This document shows, one piece after another, positions 16,747 to 26,600 of a stretch of DNA of 54,552 nucleotides (positions within the stretch are counted from its first letter, which is position 1; every line of letters starts with the position of its first letter). Source of the DNA: Desulfobacterium sp. GTDB lineage: Bacteria > Desulfobacterota > Desulfobacteria > Desulfobacterales > Desulfobacteraceae. The stretch lies in the NCBI GenBank assembly GCA_016342325.1, contig JAEINR010000033.1, forward strand, positions 1 to 54,552. The letters are read 5' to 3'. The position numbers and the translations under genes were made by a program. The notes under the pieces are model-generated. The model searched no databases, was not told where the DNA came from, and saw only the letters and a list, made by a program, of their open reading frames with translations.

Positions 16747-18513
16747 TTACTTCTTTTTGGAGCTCAGCTCCGGGAAATCCCAGTAAAAGAACTCGTTGCC
16801 CTTGGCGCCTTCACCGCTCTCCTGTCGTGCGACCTCAGTTTCCCTGAGTTCGATGCGCCGGATCTTGCCACTGATGGTCTTGGGAACCTCGGTGACAAAC
16901 TCGATGATCCGGGGGATCTTGAATTTGGCAAGGATCTCAATGCTCTTCTGGAACAGCTCCAGGGCAAGCTCCCTGGAGGGGTCAAACCCCTGGTTCAGGA
17001 TCACATAGGCCTTGACCAGCTGGTGGCGCTTGGGATCGGGAACACCGACAACCGCAGCTTCTCCAACGGACGGATGTTCCACAAGGGCGCTCTCCACCTC
17101 AAAGGGACCGATGCGGAAATCCGAGGATTTGATCACATCGTCGGCCCTTCCCACAAACCACCAATAACCGTCCTCGTCAATGGAGGCGCGGTCTCCGGTA
17201 TAGTAAAAATCGTCCACAAACACGCTCTTCATTTTCTCAGGGCTTCCGATATACTCGGTAAAGAGGCCGATGGCCCGCCATCTGTTCAAGCGAACAACGA
17301 TGTGGCCGGGTTCGTCAGCCTTGGTCACCTCATTGCCTTCATCATCGGCCAGGGTGACGTCGTACATGAACGAGGGGTAGCCAAAGGAGCCTGACCGCAT
17401 TTTACCGGTCATCCAGGGGGGATTCCCGATCATGGCCGTGGATTCGGTCTGTCCGTAGAAATCCCGGATCTCGGTGCCGGTATACTCTTTCCACTGGGTG
17501 ATCACCTCGGGGTTGAGGGGCTCGCCGGCGCTGATGGACTGGCGCAGGTTTGAGAGGTCGAATTTTTTTATGTCAAGGTTGATGAACATCCGCCATGCTG
17601 TGGGCGGGGCACAGAAGGTGGTCACCTTGCACGCTTCAACTGCCTTGAGGTACTGTTTGCCGTCCAGCACGGTAAAGTCGAAACCCGTGGCTGTAGCGCC
17701 CACGTTCAAGGGGGCGAAAAAGCTGCTCCAGGCCCATTTTGCCCAGCCCGGGGCCGACAGGTTGTGGTGGGTGTCCTCCGGGCGAATGCCGATCATCACC
17801 GATGTGGAGAGGTGGCCCAGGGGATAGGAGGTGGCCGTGTGGCCCACCCGTTTCGGCAGCCCTGTGGTACCGGAGGTGAAGAAGCAGAAAAGCAGATCGT
17901 CTGACCGGGTCTTGGCCGCCTGTGCCTCAACCGCCTCCTTGGCTATATCGCTGAAGCTGGTCCATCCGTCTTTCTTGCCAAGAACCAGTTTCATTTTGGG
18001 CTTGAGGCCCGTTTCGGTAAGGGCTTCGTCCATCATGTCAGTATAGGATTCGTTGGCAACAATGATGTCCGGGGCATAGGTTTCAAACCTGAACTGCAGT
18101 TCCCGCATGGTCATGGAGGTTGCTGTGGGAACGGTGATGAGACCGCCCTTGACGCAGGCATAACTGGCAAACCAGGTCTCGGGAACGATGGGAACCATCA
18201 TGTACATGTTGTCGCCCTTATCCACCCCGGCGCTTCGCAGGAGATTGAGGCATTGATTTCCGTTGTTGGCCAATTCCGTGTAGGTGTAGGAGCGCTTCTC
18301 TTCTGTGGCGATGTCGGTCCAGAGAAGGGCGGTATTTGATCCCCTCTCCTTTACATGGAGTCCTTCGAAGATCTCTTCAGCCCAGTTGAAGTATTCGGGA
18401 AGTTCCATTGCGTTGAGCTTTTCAAAGAATGCCTTGGCAGCAGCTTCCTTCTGGTCATTGTCATCCATCCCATTCAGTTCCATGACTTCTTTGTATAGAT
18501 TCTCCATGCCCAT
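16747..18513 (-). CDS. AMP-dependent acyl-CoA synthetase, medium-chain (ACSM/MACS-like)
   Basis: 588 residues from the chosen start. ANL motifs are complete: FFTSGTTGLPKRVGHT, YGQTEST, YYTGDRASIDEDGYWWFVG with RADDVIKSSDFRIGPFEVE, and the catalytic-Lys motif PKTISGKIRRIELRETE. The WWFVGRADDVIKSS...GPFEVE text is characteristic of medium-chain/acetyl-CoA-synthetase-like ligases rather than FadD. The longer frame back to 18621 is rejected: AAGGAG lies six bases before the ATG at 18513. It follows the acyl-CoA dehydrogenase gene of the same strand across a 438-base gap containing its own promoter, so it may be controlled separately. Confidence 0.9.
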   Translation of the reverse strand: MGMENLYKEVMELNGMDDNDQKEAAAKAFFEKLNAMELPEYFNWAEEIFEGLHVKERGSNTALLWTDIATEEKRSYTYTELANNGNQCLNLLRSAGVDKGDNMYMMVPIVPETWFASYACVKGGLITVPTATSMTMRELQFRFETYAPDIIVANESYTDMMDEALTETGLKPKMKLVLGKKDGWTSFSDIAKEAVEAQAAKTRSDDLLFCFFTSGTTGLPKRVGHTATSYPLGHLSTSVMIGIRPEDTHHNLSAPGWAKWAWSSFFAPLNVGATATGFDFTVLDGKQYLKAVEACKVTTFCAPPTAWRMFINLDIKKFDLSNLRQSISAGEPLNPEVITQWKEYTGTEIRDFYGQTESTAMIGNPPWMTGKMRSGSFGYPSFMYDVTLADDEGNEVTKADEPGHIVVRLNRWRAIGLFTEYIGSPEKMKSVFVDDFYYTGDRASIDEDGYWWFVGRADDVIKSSDFRIGPFEVESALVEHPSVGEAAVVGVPDPKRHQLVKAYVILNQGFDPSRELALELFQKSIEILAKFKIPRIIEFVTEVPKTISGKIRRIELRETEVARQESGEGAKGNEFFYWDFPELSSKKK

Positions 18514-18650
18514 AAATGACTCCTTGCAGTTCTGATTTGCGGTTAATGTCAAGGCCGTATATGCCCCCATCGTCTGCAACAGGTGATCCCAACCGACAGT
18601 GTTGTATCGGTATCGTCGCAAACGATTTCTCGGGCTCAGGGTTTCCTAAC

Positions 18651-18658
18651 GAGCGCTC
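18651..18658. promoter_or_regulatory. GAGCGCTC palindrome
   Basis: An 8-bp perfect palindrome about 20 bases downstream of the predicted -10 and about 140 bases upstream of the acyl-CoA synthetase start. AACGAGCGCTC-type sites are typical half-symmetric targets of TetR regulators of acyl-CoA genes; assignment is tentative. Confidence 0.3.
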
Positions 18659-18675
18659 AGTCTACGACAATTAGA

Positions 18676-18705
18676 GATATAGATTAATCTAAATACAGTT
18701 GTCAA
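18676..18705 (-). promoter_or_regulatory. Sigma-70-type promoter with embedded palindrome
   Basis: On the minus strand TTGACA (18700-18705) is followed after 18 bases by TATATC (18676-18681). The 12-bp perfect palindrome TAGATTAATCTA (18680-18691) sits between and slightly overlaps the -10, an ideal repressor position. It probably drives the acyl-CoA synthetase gene. Confidence 0.5.
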
Positions 18706-18754
18706 AGACTTTTTAAATTTTTTTTGGAATATAGTAACTGAAGGGGGTTCATGG

Positions 18755-18930
18755 ATTGTTTCTTTTTGGGAAAGAACAAGGGATGGCAATGGACCGTTTC
18801 AGGCGGTCCGGGAGGGGATTCAGATATTGTTTTCTTCTGGGAGAGAACAAGGGAGGGTAACGGGCAATTTCAGGCGGGTTGGGACGGGACTGGGGGAGTG
18901 CTTCTCCCCTGGGATAAGCCCAAGGGAGAA
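18755..18930. repeat. Imperfect ~71-bp tandem repeat
   Basis: The segment beginning ATTGTTTCTTTTTGGGAAAG (18755) recurs 71 bases later as ATTGTTTTCTTCTGGGAGAG (18826), both followed by AACAAGGGA and, further on, TTTCAGGCGG. A third, decayed copy starts near 18897. The period is not a multiple of 3 and the copies fall in different frames, so this is not a repeat protein. Confidence 0.6.
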
Positions 18931-18951
18931 GCCGTGGAACGATGGAAAGGC

Positions 18952-20763
18952 TTAACTTGTGAATGCGTCGTCAGGCATCTCCATGATGGCGGTGATGTTG
19001 GACTGGATGGCCGCCATTTTGCCCATGGTCGCAGGCATGACAAAGCTTAAAAAGTATTCGGCCGTTTTGACCTGTCCCTGGTAAAAAGCGACATCCTTTT
19101 TCTTAGCCTTCTCGATTTTGGGGGCTGCGACAACCGCCCGCCACAGCTCCATCCAACCCATGCAGACATCGCCGGTCACATCCAGGAAGGGATGGGCCGA
19201 TGCAAAGGCGTGGAGAACGTTTTCCGACATGGCGGTGGCACCCATGTGCATGGCGACCTCACCCAGCTTGTTGACTGCGGCTTCCAGGGTGGCTGCCATG
19301 GTGGTCAGGCCTTCGATCTCTTTCGCTGCGGCAATGGTCTTGTTGATTTCACCGAGAAGATCCATGAAGGGTTTACCCTTATTAAGACCCAGTTTCCGAC
19401 CCAGGAGATCCATGGCCTGGATGCCGTTGGTTCCCTCGTAGATGCTGGTGATCTTGCAATCCCTGAGCAGCTGCTCCTGGGGGTACTCCTGGATGAATCC
19501 GTAACCGCCGTAGACCTGGACACCCTGGACACAGACATCAAAGGAGCGGTCCGTGCAGTAGGATTTTACAACGGGGGTCAGGAGCTCAATGAGGCCGTCC
19601 CATTTGCTTCTCTCCTCTTCGGTTTCTGCGATGGCGACCCTGTCAAAGAGCAGGCCCGTGTAGTAAAGCAGTGAACGCATGCCGTCCACGTTGGCTTTCA
19701 TGGAGAGGAGCTGGCGCTTGACGTCGGGGTGGTTGATGATGGTTACCGGTTTGGGATCTTTATCAAACATGTTCATCAGGTTCACGCCCTGGACCCGTTC
19801 CTTGGCGTAGTTGACGGCATTGATATAGGAGGTGGTGGCAAAGCCGAAACCCTGCATGCCCACGCCGAGCCTGGCCTCGTTCATCATGACGAACATGGCC
19901 TTCATACCCTTGTTTGCTTCGCCGATGAGCTCGCCCACGCAGTTGTCCTTGGAGCCAAAGGCCAGGGAAGCGGTGGCGTTGCCGTGGATGCCCATCTTCT
20001 CTTCAAGGCCTGTGCAAATCACGTCGTTGAGTTCACCCGGGCTGTCGTCGTCGTTGAACTTGTATTTGGGAACCAGGAAGAGGGAGATGCCCTTGGTGCC
20101 GGCCGGAGCGCCTTCGATCCTTGCAAGGACCGGATGGATGATGTTCTCGCACAGGTCGTGGTCACCGCCGGAGATGAAGATCTTGTTGCCGGTGATGGTG
20201 TAGGTACCGTCTTCGTTTAGTTTGGCTGTGCTGGTGAGGGCACCGACGTCGGATCCGGCTTCAGGCTCAGTGAGGCACATGGTGCCGGCCCATTTGCCGG
20301 TGTAGAGGTTCTTCAGGTATTTGGCCTTCTGCGCTTCCGAGCCGAATTCTTCCACGATCTTGCCTGCGCCGTGGGTGAGTCCCGGGTACATCATGAAGGC
20401 GCAGTTGGCACCGGTGAACATTTCAACCGCTGCAATGTTGAGCACCTTGGGCATGCCCTGGCCACCGTATTCAGGATCGTCGGACATGGCGATCCACTCG
20501 CCCTCACAGAACAACTCAAATGGTTTGCGAAAGCACTCGGGAATGGTGACATGGCCGTCCTTGAGGGTGCACCCTTGCTCGTCTCCCTCCTTCTGGGTGG
20601 GAAGGACTTCTTTAATGGCAAGGTTACGTGCCTCCGATATCACCATGTCGACTGTCTTTTTGTTGAAATCCTCAAAAAGCTCATGCTTGGACAGATCTGC
20701 AACGGAAAGCATCTCATGGAGTACGAAATCTTGATCCCTTCGGTCTGCAATTGATTGTGCCAT
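18952..20763 (-). CDS. Acyl-CoA dehydrogenase, long DmdC-like subfamily (second copy)
   Basis: 603 residues, paralogous to the gene at 3200-5047. The N-terminus IADRRDQDFVLHE, the FAD-binding CLTEPEAGSDVGAL, and SIYEGTNGIQAMDLLGRKL with the catalytic Glu are conserved, plus the long C-terminal extension of the DmdC-type subfamily. It would oxidise an acyl-CoA to the 2-enoyl-CoA and donate electrons to ETF. It lies 22 bases downstream of the second TetR gene (AAGGAGAG before the ATG). Substrate specificity is unknown; the sequence differs enough from the first copy (for example a shorter hinge around residues 330-345) that a different chain length or acid is likely. Confidence 0.92.
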   Translation of the reverse strand: MAQSIADRRDQDFVLHEMLSVADLSKHELFEDFNKKTVDMVISEARNLAIKEVLPTQKEGDEQGCTLKDGHVTIPECFRKPFELFCEGEWIAMSDDPEYGGQGMPKVLNIAAVEMFTGANCAFMMYPGLTHGAGKIVEEFGSEAQKAKYLKNLYTGKWAGTMCLTEPEAGSDVGALTSTAKLNEDGTYTITGNKIFISGGDHDLCENIIHPVLARIEGAPAGTKGISLFLVPKYKFNDDDSPGELNDVICTGLEEKMGIHGNATASLAFGSKDNCVGELIGEANKGMKAMFVMMNEARLGVGMQGFGFATTSYINAVNYAKERVQGVNLMNMFDKDPKPVTIINHPDVKRQLLSMKANVDGMRSLLYYTGLLFDRVAIAETEEERSKWDGLIELLTPVVKSYCTDRSFDVCVQGVQVYGGYGFIQEYPQEQLLRDCKITSIYEGTNGIQAMDLLGRKLGLNKGKPFMDLLGEINKTIAAAKEIEGLTTMAATLEAAVNKLGEVAMHMGATAMSENVLHAFASAHPFLDVTGDVCMGWMELWRAVVAAPKIEKAKKKDVAFYQGQVKTAEYFLSFVMPATMGKMAAIQSNITAIMEMPDDAFTS

Positions 20764-20785
20764 TTTTCTCTCTCCTTGTGGTTGA

Positions 20786-21406
20786 TCAGTTTATGGATAC
20801 ACCTTTAGTGAACATATCAAAAACCATTGTCAGTCTTTGCTCCAAGGCCGCTTCATCCTCCTCCCTGAACAGGGATGCCCAGGAGGCGGAGTGGGCGATG
20901 TCGCTGAAGACGATGGCGATCTCCTTTGCCGGATACGCCTTGAACTCACCGTCCTTGATGCCCCGTTCGAAAATGCCCTGGAACAGATCCACCATTTTCT
21001 GGTGCATCTTGTTGACCTTCTGGTTGAGTTTGGGCATGAGCACGGCATCGATGTTGCTTCGCTCTGAAATGTAGATGCGGATGACCTCGTCATTGTTTCG
21101 GTAGAATCTTGCCTTGGCAAACAGGGACTCAAGGAGTTTTTCCATGGCCGTGGTCTCCTTTTGTTTGCTGATCTCAAGAAGGATCAGTCCCAGTTCCTGG
21201 ACTTTATGAAGGACAAGATCGTGGTACATCTGCTGTTTGCCGGAAAAGTATTTATAGATGGTTCCCAGGGGATACTGGGAATCCTGGCTGATCTGGGCCA
21301 TGGTGGTGCCGTGGAAACCCTTGGCTGCAAATATGGACAGGGCAGTGTCCAGAATCTCCTGGCGCCGTCTCTGGTCGTCTCGCTCCTTGCGGGATATGCT
21401 TGCCAT
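20786..21406 (-). CDS. TetR/AcrR-family transcriptional regulator (second copy)
   Basis: 206 residues from the chosen start (MASISRKERDD). The helix-turn-helix ILDTALSIFAAKGFHGTTMA / QISQDSQYPLGTIYKYFSGK occupies residues ~15-60; the C-terminal domain is helical. The ATG at 21406 has GGAGAG five bases upstream; the ATG at 21418 does not have one. It is co-directional and 22 bases from the acyl-CoA dehydrogenase it probably controls. A palindrome at 21433-21448, just upstream, is a candidate operator. Likely a repressor answering to an acyl-CoA (inference). Confidence 0.88.
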   Translation of the reverse strand: MASISRKERDDQRRRQEILDTALSIFAAKGFHGTTMAQISQDSQYPLGTIYKYFSGKQQMYHDLVLHKVQELGLILLEISKQKETTAMEKLLESLFAKARFYRNNDEVIRIYISERSNIDAVLMPKLNQKVNKMHQKMVDLFQGIFERGIKDGEFKAYPAKEIAIVFSDIAHSASWASLFREEDEAALEQRLTMVFDMFTKGVSIN

Positions 21407-21432
21407 AATACTCTCCATCGTTGTTTCAAATT

Positions 21433-21448
21433 TAGAATTGACATTCTA
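21433..21448. promoter_or_regulatory. TAGAAT-N4-ATTCTA inverted repeat
   Basis: A perfect inverted repeat 27 bases upstream of the second TetR gene and 50 bases upstream of the divergent dus gene. Its TAGA...TCTA ends resemble the palindrome in the acyl-CoA synthetase promoter (18680-18691), so both may be operators of this TetR. Confidence 0.4.
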
Positions 21449-21497
21449 GCAAGAACCCTTAACTTGTCAAGTGATTTTTAATAAAATAGGAAAACCA

Positions 21498-22469
21498 ATG
21501 GAAAAAAAACTGATACTTGCACCCCTCCAGGGATTTACCGATGCTCCCTTCAGGCAGGTGTATCCGCGACACTTTACCGGTTTTGATGAGGCCATGGCCC
21601 CGTTTATTTCAACCATGGGAGAAAAAAGGCTCAAGCCCTCCAGGATCAAGGATGTGCTGCCCGAGAACAATCCAATTCTCCCGGTTGTTCCCCAGATCTT
21701 GGGGAACGTGGCCGAGGATTTCATCTTTCTTACCCACCATCTGGCCGACATGGGCTATACAACGGTCAACTGGAACCTGGGGTGTCCCCATTCAAAGATC
21801 GCCAAGAAACGGCGGGGATCCGGTCTGCTCTGCTGGCCGGACCAGATCGACAAATTTTTGGATGAGGTGGTTGGCGCCATCCCCTGTTCCCTGTCGGTCA
21901 AGGTGAGGCTCGGCCGGAACACCGCTGACGAGATTTTTGATCTTTTGCCCGTGTTTGACCGCTACCCCCTGGAGGAGATCATTGTCCATCCGAGAACCGG
22001 GGTGCAGCTCTACACCGGAGAGGCCGACATTGACGCCTTTGGAAGGATACTGGAAAAGACCCGTCACAACCTTGTGTACAATGGGGACATCACGGGGATG
22101 AAGCGTTTCCAGCGGGTGGAACAGCGGTTCCCCATGATAGAGCGTTTCATGATCGGCCGGGGGGTGCTGGCAGATCCCTTTCTTCCGGCCACCATCAAGG
22201 GAGAGGTGAGGGACAGGAGCGAGGACCTTGTCAGGATAAAGCGGTTCCACGACGACCTGTTCGAGACCTATGACCACAATTTCTATGGCCCCTCCCACAT
22301 CGCAGGACGGATGAAGGGGTTCTGGAACTACCTGGCACCGTCGTTCAAGGGCGGGAAAAAGGCGTTGAAGCGAATTTTCAAGTCAAAGGACAGGGAGGAG
22401 TACCTGGTACGGGCCCGGGGATTTTTTAAAGAAGAGATTTCCTTTTGTCCCGAGGACCATGGAAATTAA
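21498..22469 (+). CDS. tRNA-dihydrouridine synthase family protein (Dus)
   Basis: 323 residues. An FMN-binding TIM barrel begins LILAPLQGFTDAPFR. The catalytic Cys is Cys96 in NWNLGCPHSKIAKKR, and IVHPRTGVQLYTG, LVYNGDITG and FMIGRGVLADPFL complete the Dus pattern. It reduces uridines in the tRNA D-loop. It is a divergent Dus, distinct from dusB at 49564. Start at 21498 (AGGA upstream); the longer frame from 21471 lacks a ribosome-binding site. Transcribed divergently from the TetR gene. Confidence 0.88.
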   Translation: MEKKLILAPLQGFTDAPFRQVYPRHFTGFDEAMAPFISTMGEKRLKPSRIKDVLPENNPILPVVPQILGNVAEDFIFLTHHLADMGYTTVNWNLGCPHSKIAKKRRGSGLLCWPDQIDKFLDEVVGAIPCSLSVKVRLGRNTADEIFDLLPVFDRYPLEEIIVHPRTGVQLYTGEADIDAFGRILEKTRHNLVYNGDITGMKRFQRVEQRFPMIERFMIGRGVLADPFLPATIKGEVRDRSEDLVRIKRFHDDLFETYDHNFYGPSHIAGRMKGFWNYLAPSFKGGKKALKRIFKSKDREEYLVRARGFFKEEISFCPEDHGN

Positions 22470-22630
22470 GGTTGCCAAACGGTAGAGAAACTGATTAGAA
22501 TAAAGGAGCATCTTTCAACGACCTCATTTACATCTAAAAATATGTCGATAATAACCTGAATCTATTGCAGGATCGGCATGGATATCGGGTGTGTTGCCTT
22601 TGTCTGAACTTTTTAGCACAAGGAGTCGCC

Positions 22631-23611
22631 ATGACCGAAAAAGCGTCACAGGTTTTCCTTCAAAGAGCCCAGGTCAATAACTTTATCCGGAGGGTCGGGT
22701 TTGTCCTTTTTGCCATCGTCATCGTGTACAGTCTCGCGGCCCTGGTCTATTCGACCCACATCATCTACAAGGTAAAACTCAATTATGCCATGGTGATTGA
22801 ACAACTGGGGGGCATCCGGGAGGCGGTGACGGAGGTGGGGTGGCACGCCAGGCTTCCCTTTTTCACAAAGCTGGAGCAGGAGGTGCCCCTGATGAACCAG
22901 CGGCTGTTGCTTGGGGATACCCAGGAGCCCATGCGGATCATCTCCAGGGAGAATGTTGCCCTCTGGACCTCTGCCATACTCACCTACCGAATCCATGACT
23001 TAAGGATCTGGGCCATCGAAAATCTTGCGCCCAAGGATCTTCTCCAGGGTGATTTTGACGGCATCGTAAAGGATATCCTCCAGGCCCAGAAGGTGAACAG
23101 TCTCATCAGCGACCGGGAGGGGATCAAGGAAAAGATATTCAAGGCCCTGAAGTCCCGGCCCATCAACGATGGCGGCCCCACCCTGGAGGAGAAATACGGG
23201 ATCACCGTGGTCAGCTTTGTGCTCCGGGAGACCCGGTTCGGGGACGCCCTGATTGTGGCCACGGAGGAGAAGAAGCGCAGGGAACTCATTGCCGAGGCTG
23301 AAAACTATGCCGCAGACCAGGAGGCCGACCGGATCCGAAAGCTTTACAAGGCCTATCTCGAGAGCATTTCCTCCCTGCAGAACGCCCTTGGAACAGAGGA
23401 TCACGGCATTGATCCCGATCTGCTCAACTTTCTCACCCAGCAGAAGTGGGCCACGGCCTATGCCAACCAGACCGGGCAGAAAACCTTTGTGCTCCACGGC
23501 TCCAGGACCTCCCCCGCCATGACACTGCCTGCCCTGTCCGATCCCCCTGGGATCCAGGGGACGAATGGAACCAACAATTTGACAGGCTATTCGGATTATA
23601 AAACCCCCTAA
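22631..23611 (+). CDS. SPFH/band-7-type membrane protein
   Basis: 326 residues. An N-terminal membrane helix (VGFVLFAIVIVYSLAALVYS, about residues 20-42) is followed by a prohibitin/SPFH-like domain: YAMVIEQLGGIREAVTEVGW, TSAILTYRIHDLRIW, then the long helix ALIVATEEKKRRELIAEAEN typical of HflC/HflK/prohibitin. It would assemble as a ring in the inner membrane. AAGGAG lies five bases before the ATG at 22631. It ends 17 bases before the AAA-Lon gene, so the two are an operon, reminiscent of HflKC acting on the AAA protease FtsH, but the partner here is not FtsH. Domain assignment is by sequence pattern. Confidence 0.82.
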   Translation: MTEKASQVFLQRAQVNNFIRRVGFVLFAIVIVYSLAALVYSTHIIYKVKLNYAMVIEQLGGIREAVTEVGWHARLPFFTKLEQEVPLMNQRLLLGDTQEPMRIISRENVALWTSAILTYRIHDLRIWAIENLAPKDLLQGDFDGIVKDILQAQKVNSLISDREGIKEKIFKALKSRPINDGGPTLEEKYGITVVSFVLRETRFGDALIVATEEKKRRELIAEAENYAADQEADRIRKLYKAYLESISSLQNALGTEDHGIDPDLLNFLTQQKWATAYANQTGQKTFVLHGSRTSPAMTLPALSDPPGIQGTNGTNNLTGYSDYKTP

Positions 23612-23628
23612 CTTCAGGAGGTATGGAC

Positions 23629-26600
23629 ATGCCCAAGCGATTCACAAGAGAGAAGACCCACATTCGTCTTCCTGAAGCCCAGATCAAGCGAATCGAGCGC
23701 CTTGTCGATTCCTGGTCTTACGATACCAAGGCCTTTGTCCGTTCCCGTCTCAACCAGTACATGCCCATTGCCCCGTTTTTTTCTTTCTTGAAATCCGCAG
23801 CAACCCTGATTTTTCTGTTCAGGATCAGGGAGAAGCGAATGAACGTGCTCAACGATCCCGAGATCCTCACAGACTGGAAAAAGCGGTTTGAGTATTCCGG
23901 GGAAACCAATCCCGGCCGATCGTGGAACCGGATACTGGAGGAGGAGCTGACCCGGCAGGAGAAGCAGTACCTGCTGGCCGTGCTTGACAGGGAACTTACC
24001 GATATCCATGTGCCGGTGGAGTTGGAGGAGATTATCTCCAAGATATACAGGGCCCATATTCGAAAGGAGTATCTCACGGGCCAGGATGTGCCCAAGGCCC
24101 CCATCCTTCTGGTGGAAGGGGCCAGCGGCAGCGGCAAGAGCGCAACGGTCCAGGAGACCATCGAAAAGGTCATTTTCAGGAACGAGGTGATCCCCACCAT
24201 TGACTGGCGCAGGAAACGCAACGAGATCATGGCCAGGGAGGGAATCTTCACCAGCCTGGAAGAGGTGAACCCCGATTTTGCCATGGAGATCGCCCTGGGT
24301 CGACGCCGCTCCTTTTACAATGCGCTGGCACGAATCCCCATCATCAACCGGATTTTCAAGCAGCGGATCATGGAGAACCTGACCCATTTTGAGGAGCGGG
24401 GCATTTCGGTGGACCACTCCACCATCACCCCCAACGACTACCAGACCGCCTATGCCGGTGAGCCGGGCAACTATTTTCGAAAGGCCATGGGATTTTTAAA
24501 GGTCACCTCCATCCGTCACATCGAAGAGGCCCACTCCGCCTTTGGCAAGGCCGATGCCAGGGAATCCGGGGTGGAGGGGCAGCAACGCTCCCTCACCGAC
24601 ACCTCAAACATCGTCCTGGACGAGATCATCAACGGCAAGAGAGATTGCTTTCTGGTGGCCACCACGGACCAGGCCGACCGATTTGATTCGGCCATCTACC
24701 GCCGGTTCATCGAAAAGGGAAAGATCATCGACATGGCCGAGTTCTGGATCAATCCCGAGAATTTAAAGCAGATCATCGTGCTGGAACTCAAGCGCCACAA
24801 CTTCTCCATGGATGAACGTGGCGATGCGCTCAACGCATCGGTTAAGCGGATCTACACGGTCTTCAGGGAACGTAGCCTCAAGGTGACGCCGGCCTATGTG
24901 CGAAAGCTTGTGGAGTCGGTGATCCAGATCAAAGGGGATTTCATTCCGGAATACCTGGACGACGCCCCGTTGATCCGGAATGCGTTCCAGTTGGTTGCCA
25001 AGAATGTCTATGGAGAGCTCTACAAAAAGGTGGTGGACAAGATTGACCGCAATACCCCCTGGGAGGAGTATGTGGGCAACATCAAGGATCGGTTTTCGGA
25101 GATGGTTAACAACTGCTTCAGTTACGGGGTGAGCGAGGATAAGGGGGTGGTGCTGACCGGTCCCCCGGGCAGCGGCAAGACCTTTCTGGTGCGAACCTGG
25201 CTCAGCGAGAGCCCCAGGGTCCACGATATTGCCACAAGCCCGTCGGCCCTCCAGGATCCGACCAACCCGGTTCACGGGGTCGTGGCCAACCTGGAGCGGG
25301 TCTACGACATCGCCAAGATGATTGCCCCGGCTGTTGTGCTCTTTGACGAGGGAGACTCCCTTGCCCCCAGGAGAAGCGCTTCCGGGGGCTCCCCCACCGA
25401 TGCCGTGACCAACAAGTTCCTCAACATCATCGACGGAGAGATTCCCTTGAACAAGGTGTTCACCGTGTTGACCACCAACCGCCTGGACATCCTCGATCCC
25501 GCCCTGATCCGGTCCAAGCGCCTCAAGGTGCTGGAGGTCACAGGCCATCTTCGCCAGAAGGATATCGCCGATATCGTCATCAAACAGTTTGACACCATCA
25601 GCCATGGACGCCAGGTGCCTGCCGAGCGGATCATCGAGACCGCCCAGGGCATTTGCAACACCCCGGCCGACTTCACCGCATTTACGGAAAAGGCCATTGC
25701 CCTTTGCTCCACCGAGTACAAGGTCCTGGTGCGGCTCAGGGAGCTTGAGCATGCCCCTCCGGAGGACAAGGTGGGGTTCATCAAGTTCAACTTCAAGACC
25801 TTGCTTGGCATCCTCGATGCCATGAACGCCCCGCCCCTTCTCAAGGCGGACATCAAGGGCGATCCCGTGAACTTTGTGAGGCGCTATTCCGCCATCCTGG
25901 ACCTTGTGAAAAAAGTGGAAAAGGAGGAGCAGTATCCCTTGAAGGAGTCCCACCTTGAATCGGCAAGGCGGGAGATTTCCCAGAGTCCGGTGCGAAAGGG
26001 GGCTGTCCAGCTCAATGAGTTCCTGGAGGCTGAGCTGAGCCAGGAACCCCAGATCGGATTCATCATCGGGGTGGGGGCCAACGATGTGACGGGGATGCTG
26101 CTCCCCATTGCCACCAGCCTCACCGCCAAGCTGGACCAATCCCAGGTGCTGGTCACAGGGGCGGTGTCCTCCACGGCGGACACGGCGGCCCAGATGGACA
26201 TGGCTGTTCAGATGACCCGGCAGAGTGCTCGGGAAGCCTTCACCATGGTCAAGAACTATCTCCAGGAGCTCACCCCGAAGATCAGCATTGCCGGGCTGTT
26301 TGAGGATTTCCTTGGCAGATACGCCATCCACCACCAGCTTCTCAGCGCCTCCTACAACGTGGGGGGGCCTTCCGCAGGCTATGCCCTTGCCCTCAATACC
26401 CTGTCCGCTCTTCTCAGGATCCCCTTGTGCAACGATTTCGGGATCACCGGTGCGCCCTGGACCAAGGGGGTTAAAAAGAACGAGGTGGGGGGATCGGTGA
26501 TCATCGGTGGTCATCGGAAAAAGACTGAAAAAGTGCTGCTCCATTTGAGGCGGATGTACATGCCGCTTCAGAATTACAAGGATCTTGAGCCCGAGTTTCT

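Larger units (their letters stand above)
18514..18951. other. Intergenic region with promoter and tandem repeats
   Basis: 438 bases between two minus-strand genes, no credible gene. It holds the acyl-CoA synthetase promoter (18676-18705), two palindromes (GAGCGCTC at 18651-18658; TAGATTAATCTA at 18680-18691), an AT-rich stretch around 18706-18725, and two to three imperfect ~71-bp repeats (18755-18930). Confidence 0.6.

Noticed and set aside
18751-19050. 99-residue plus-strand frame over the 71-bp repeats
   Set aside because: Repeat period shifts the frame, and the 3' third is antisense to the acyl-CoA dehydrogenase.
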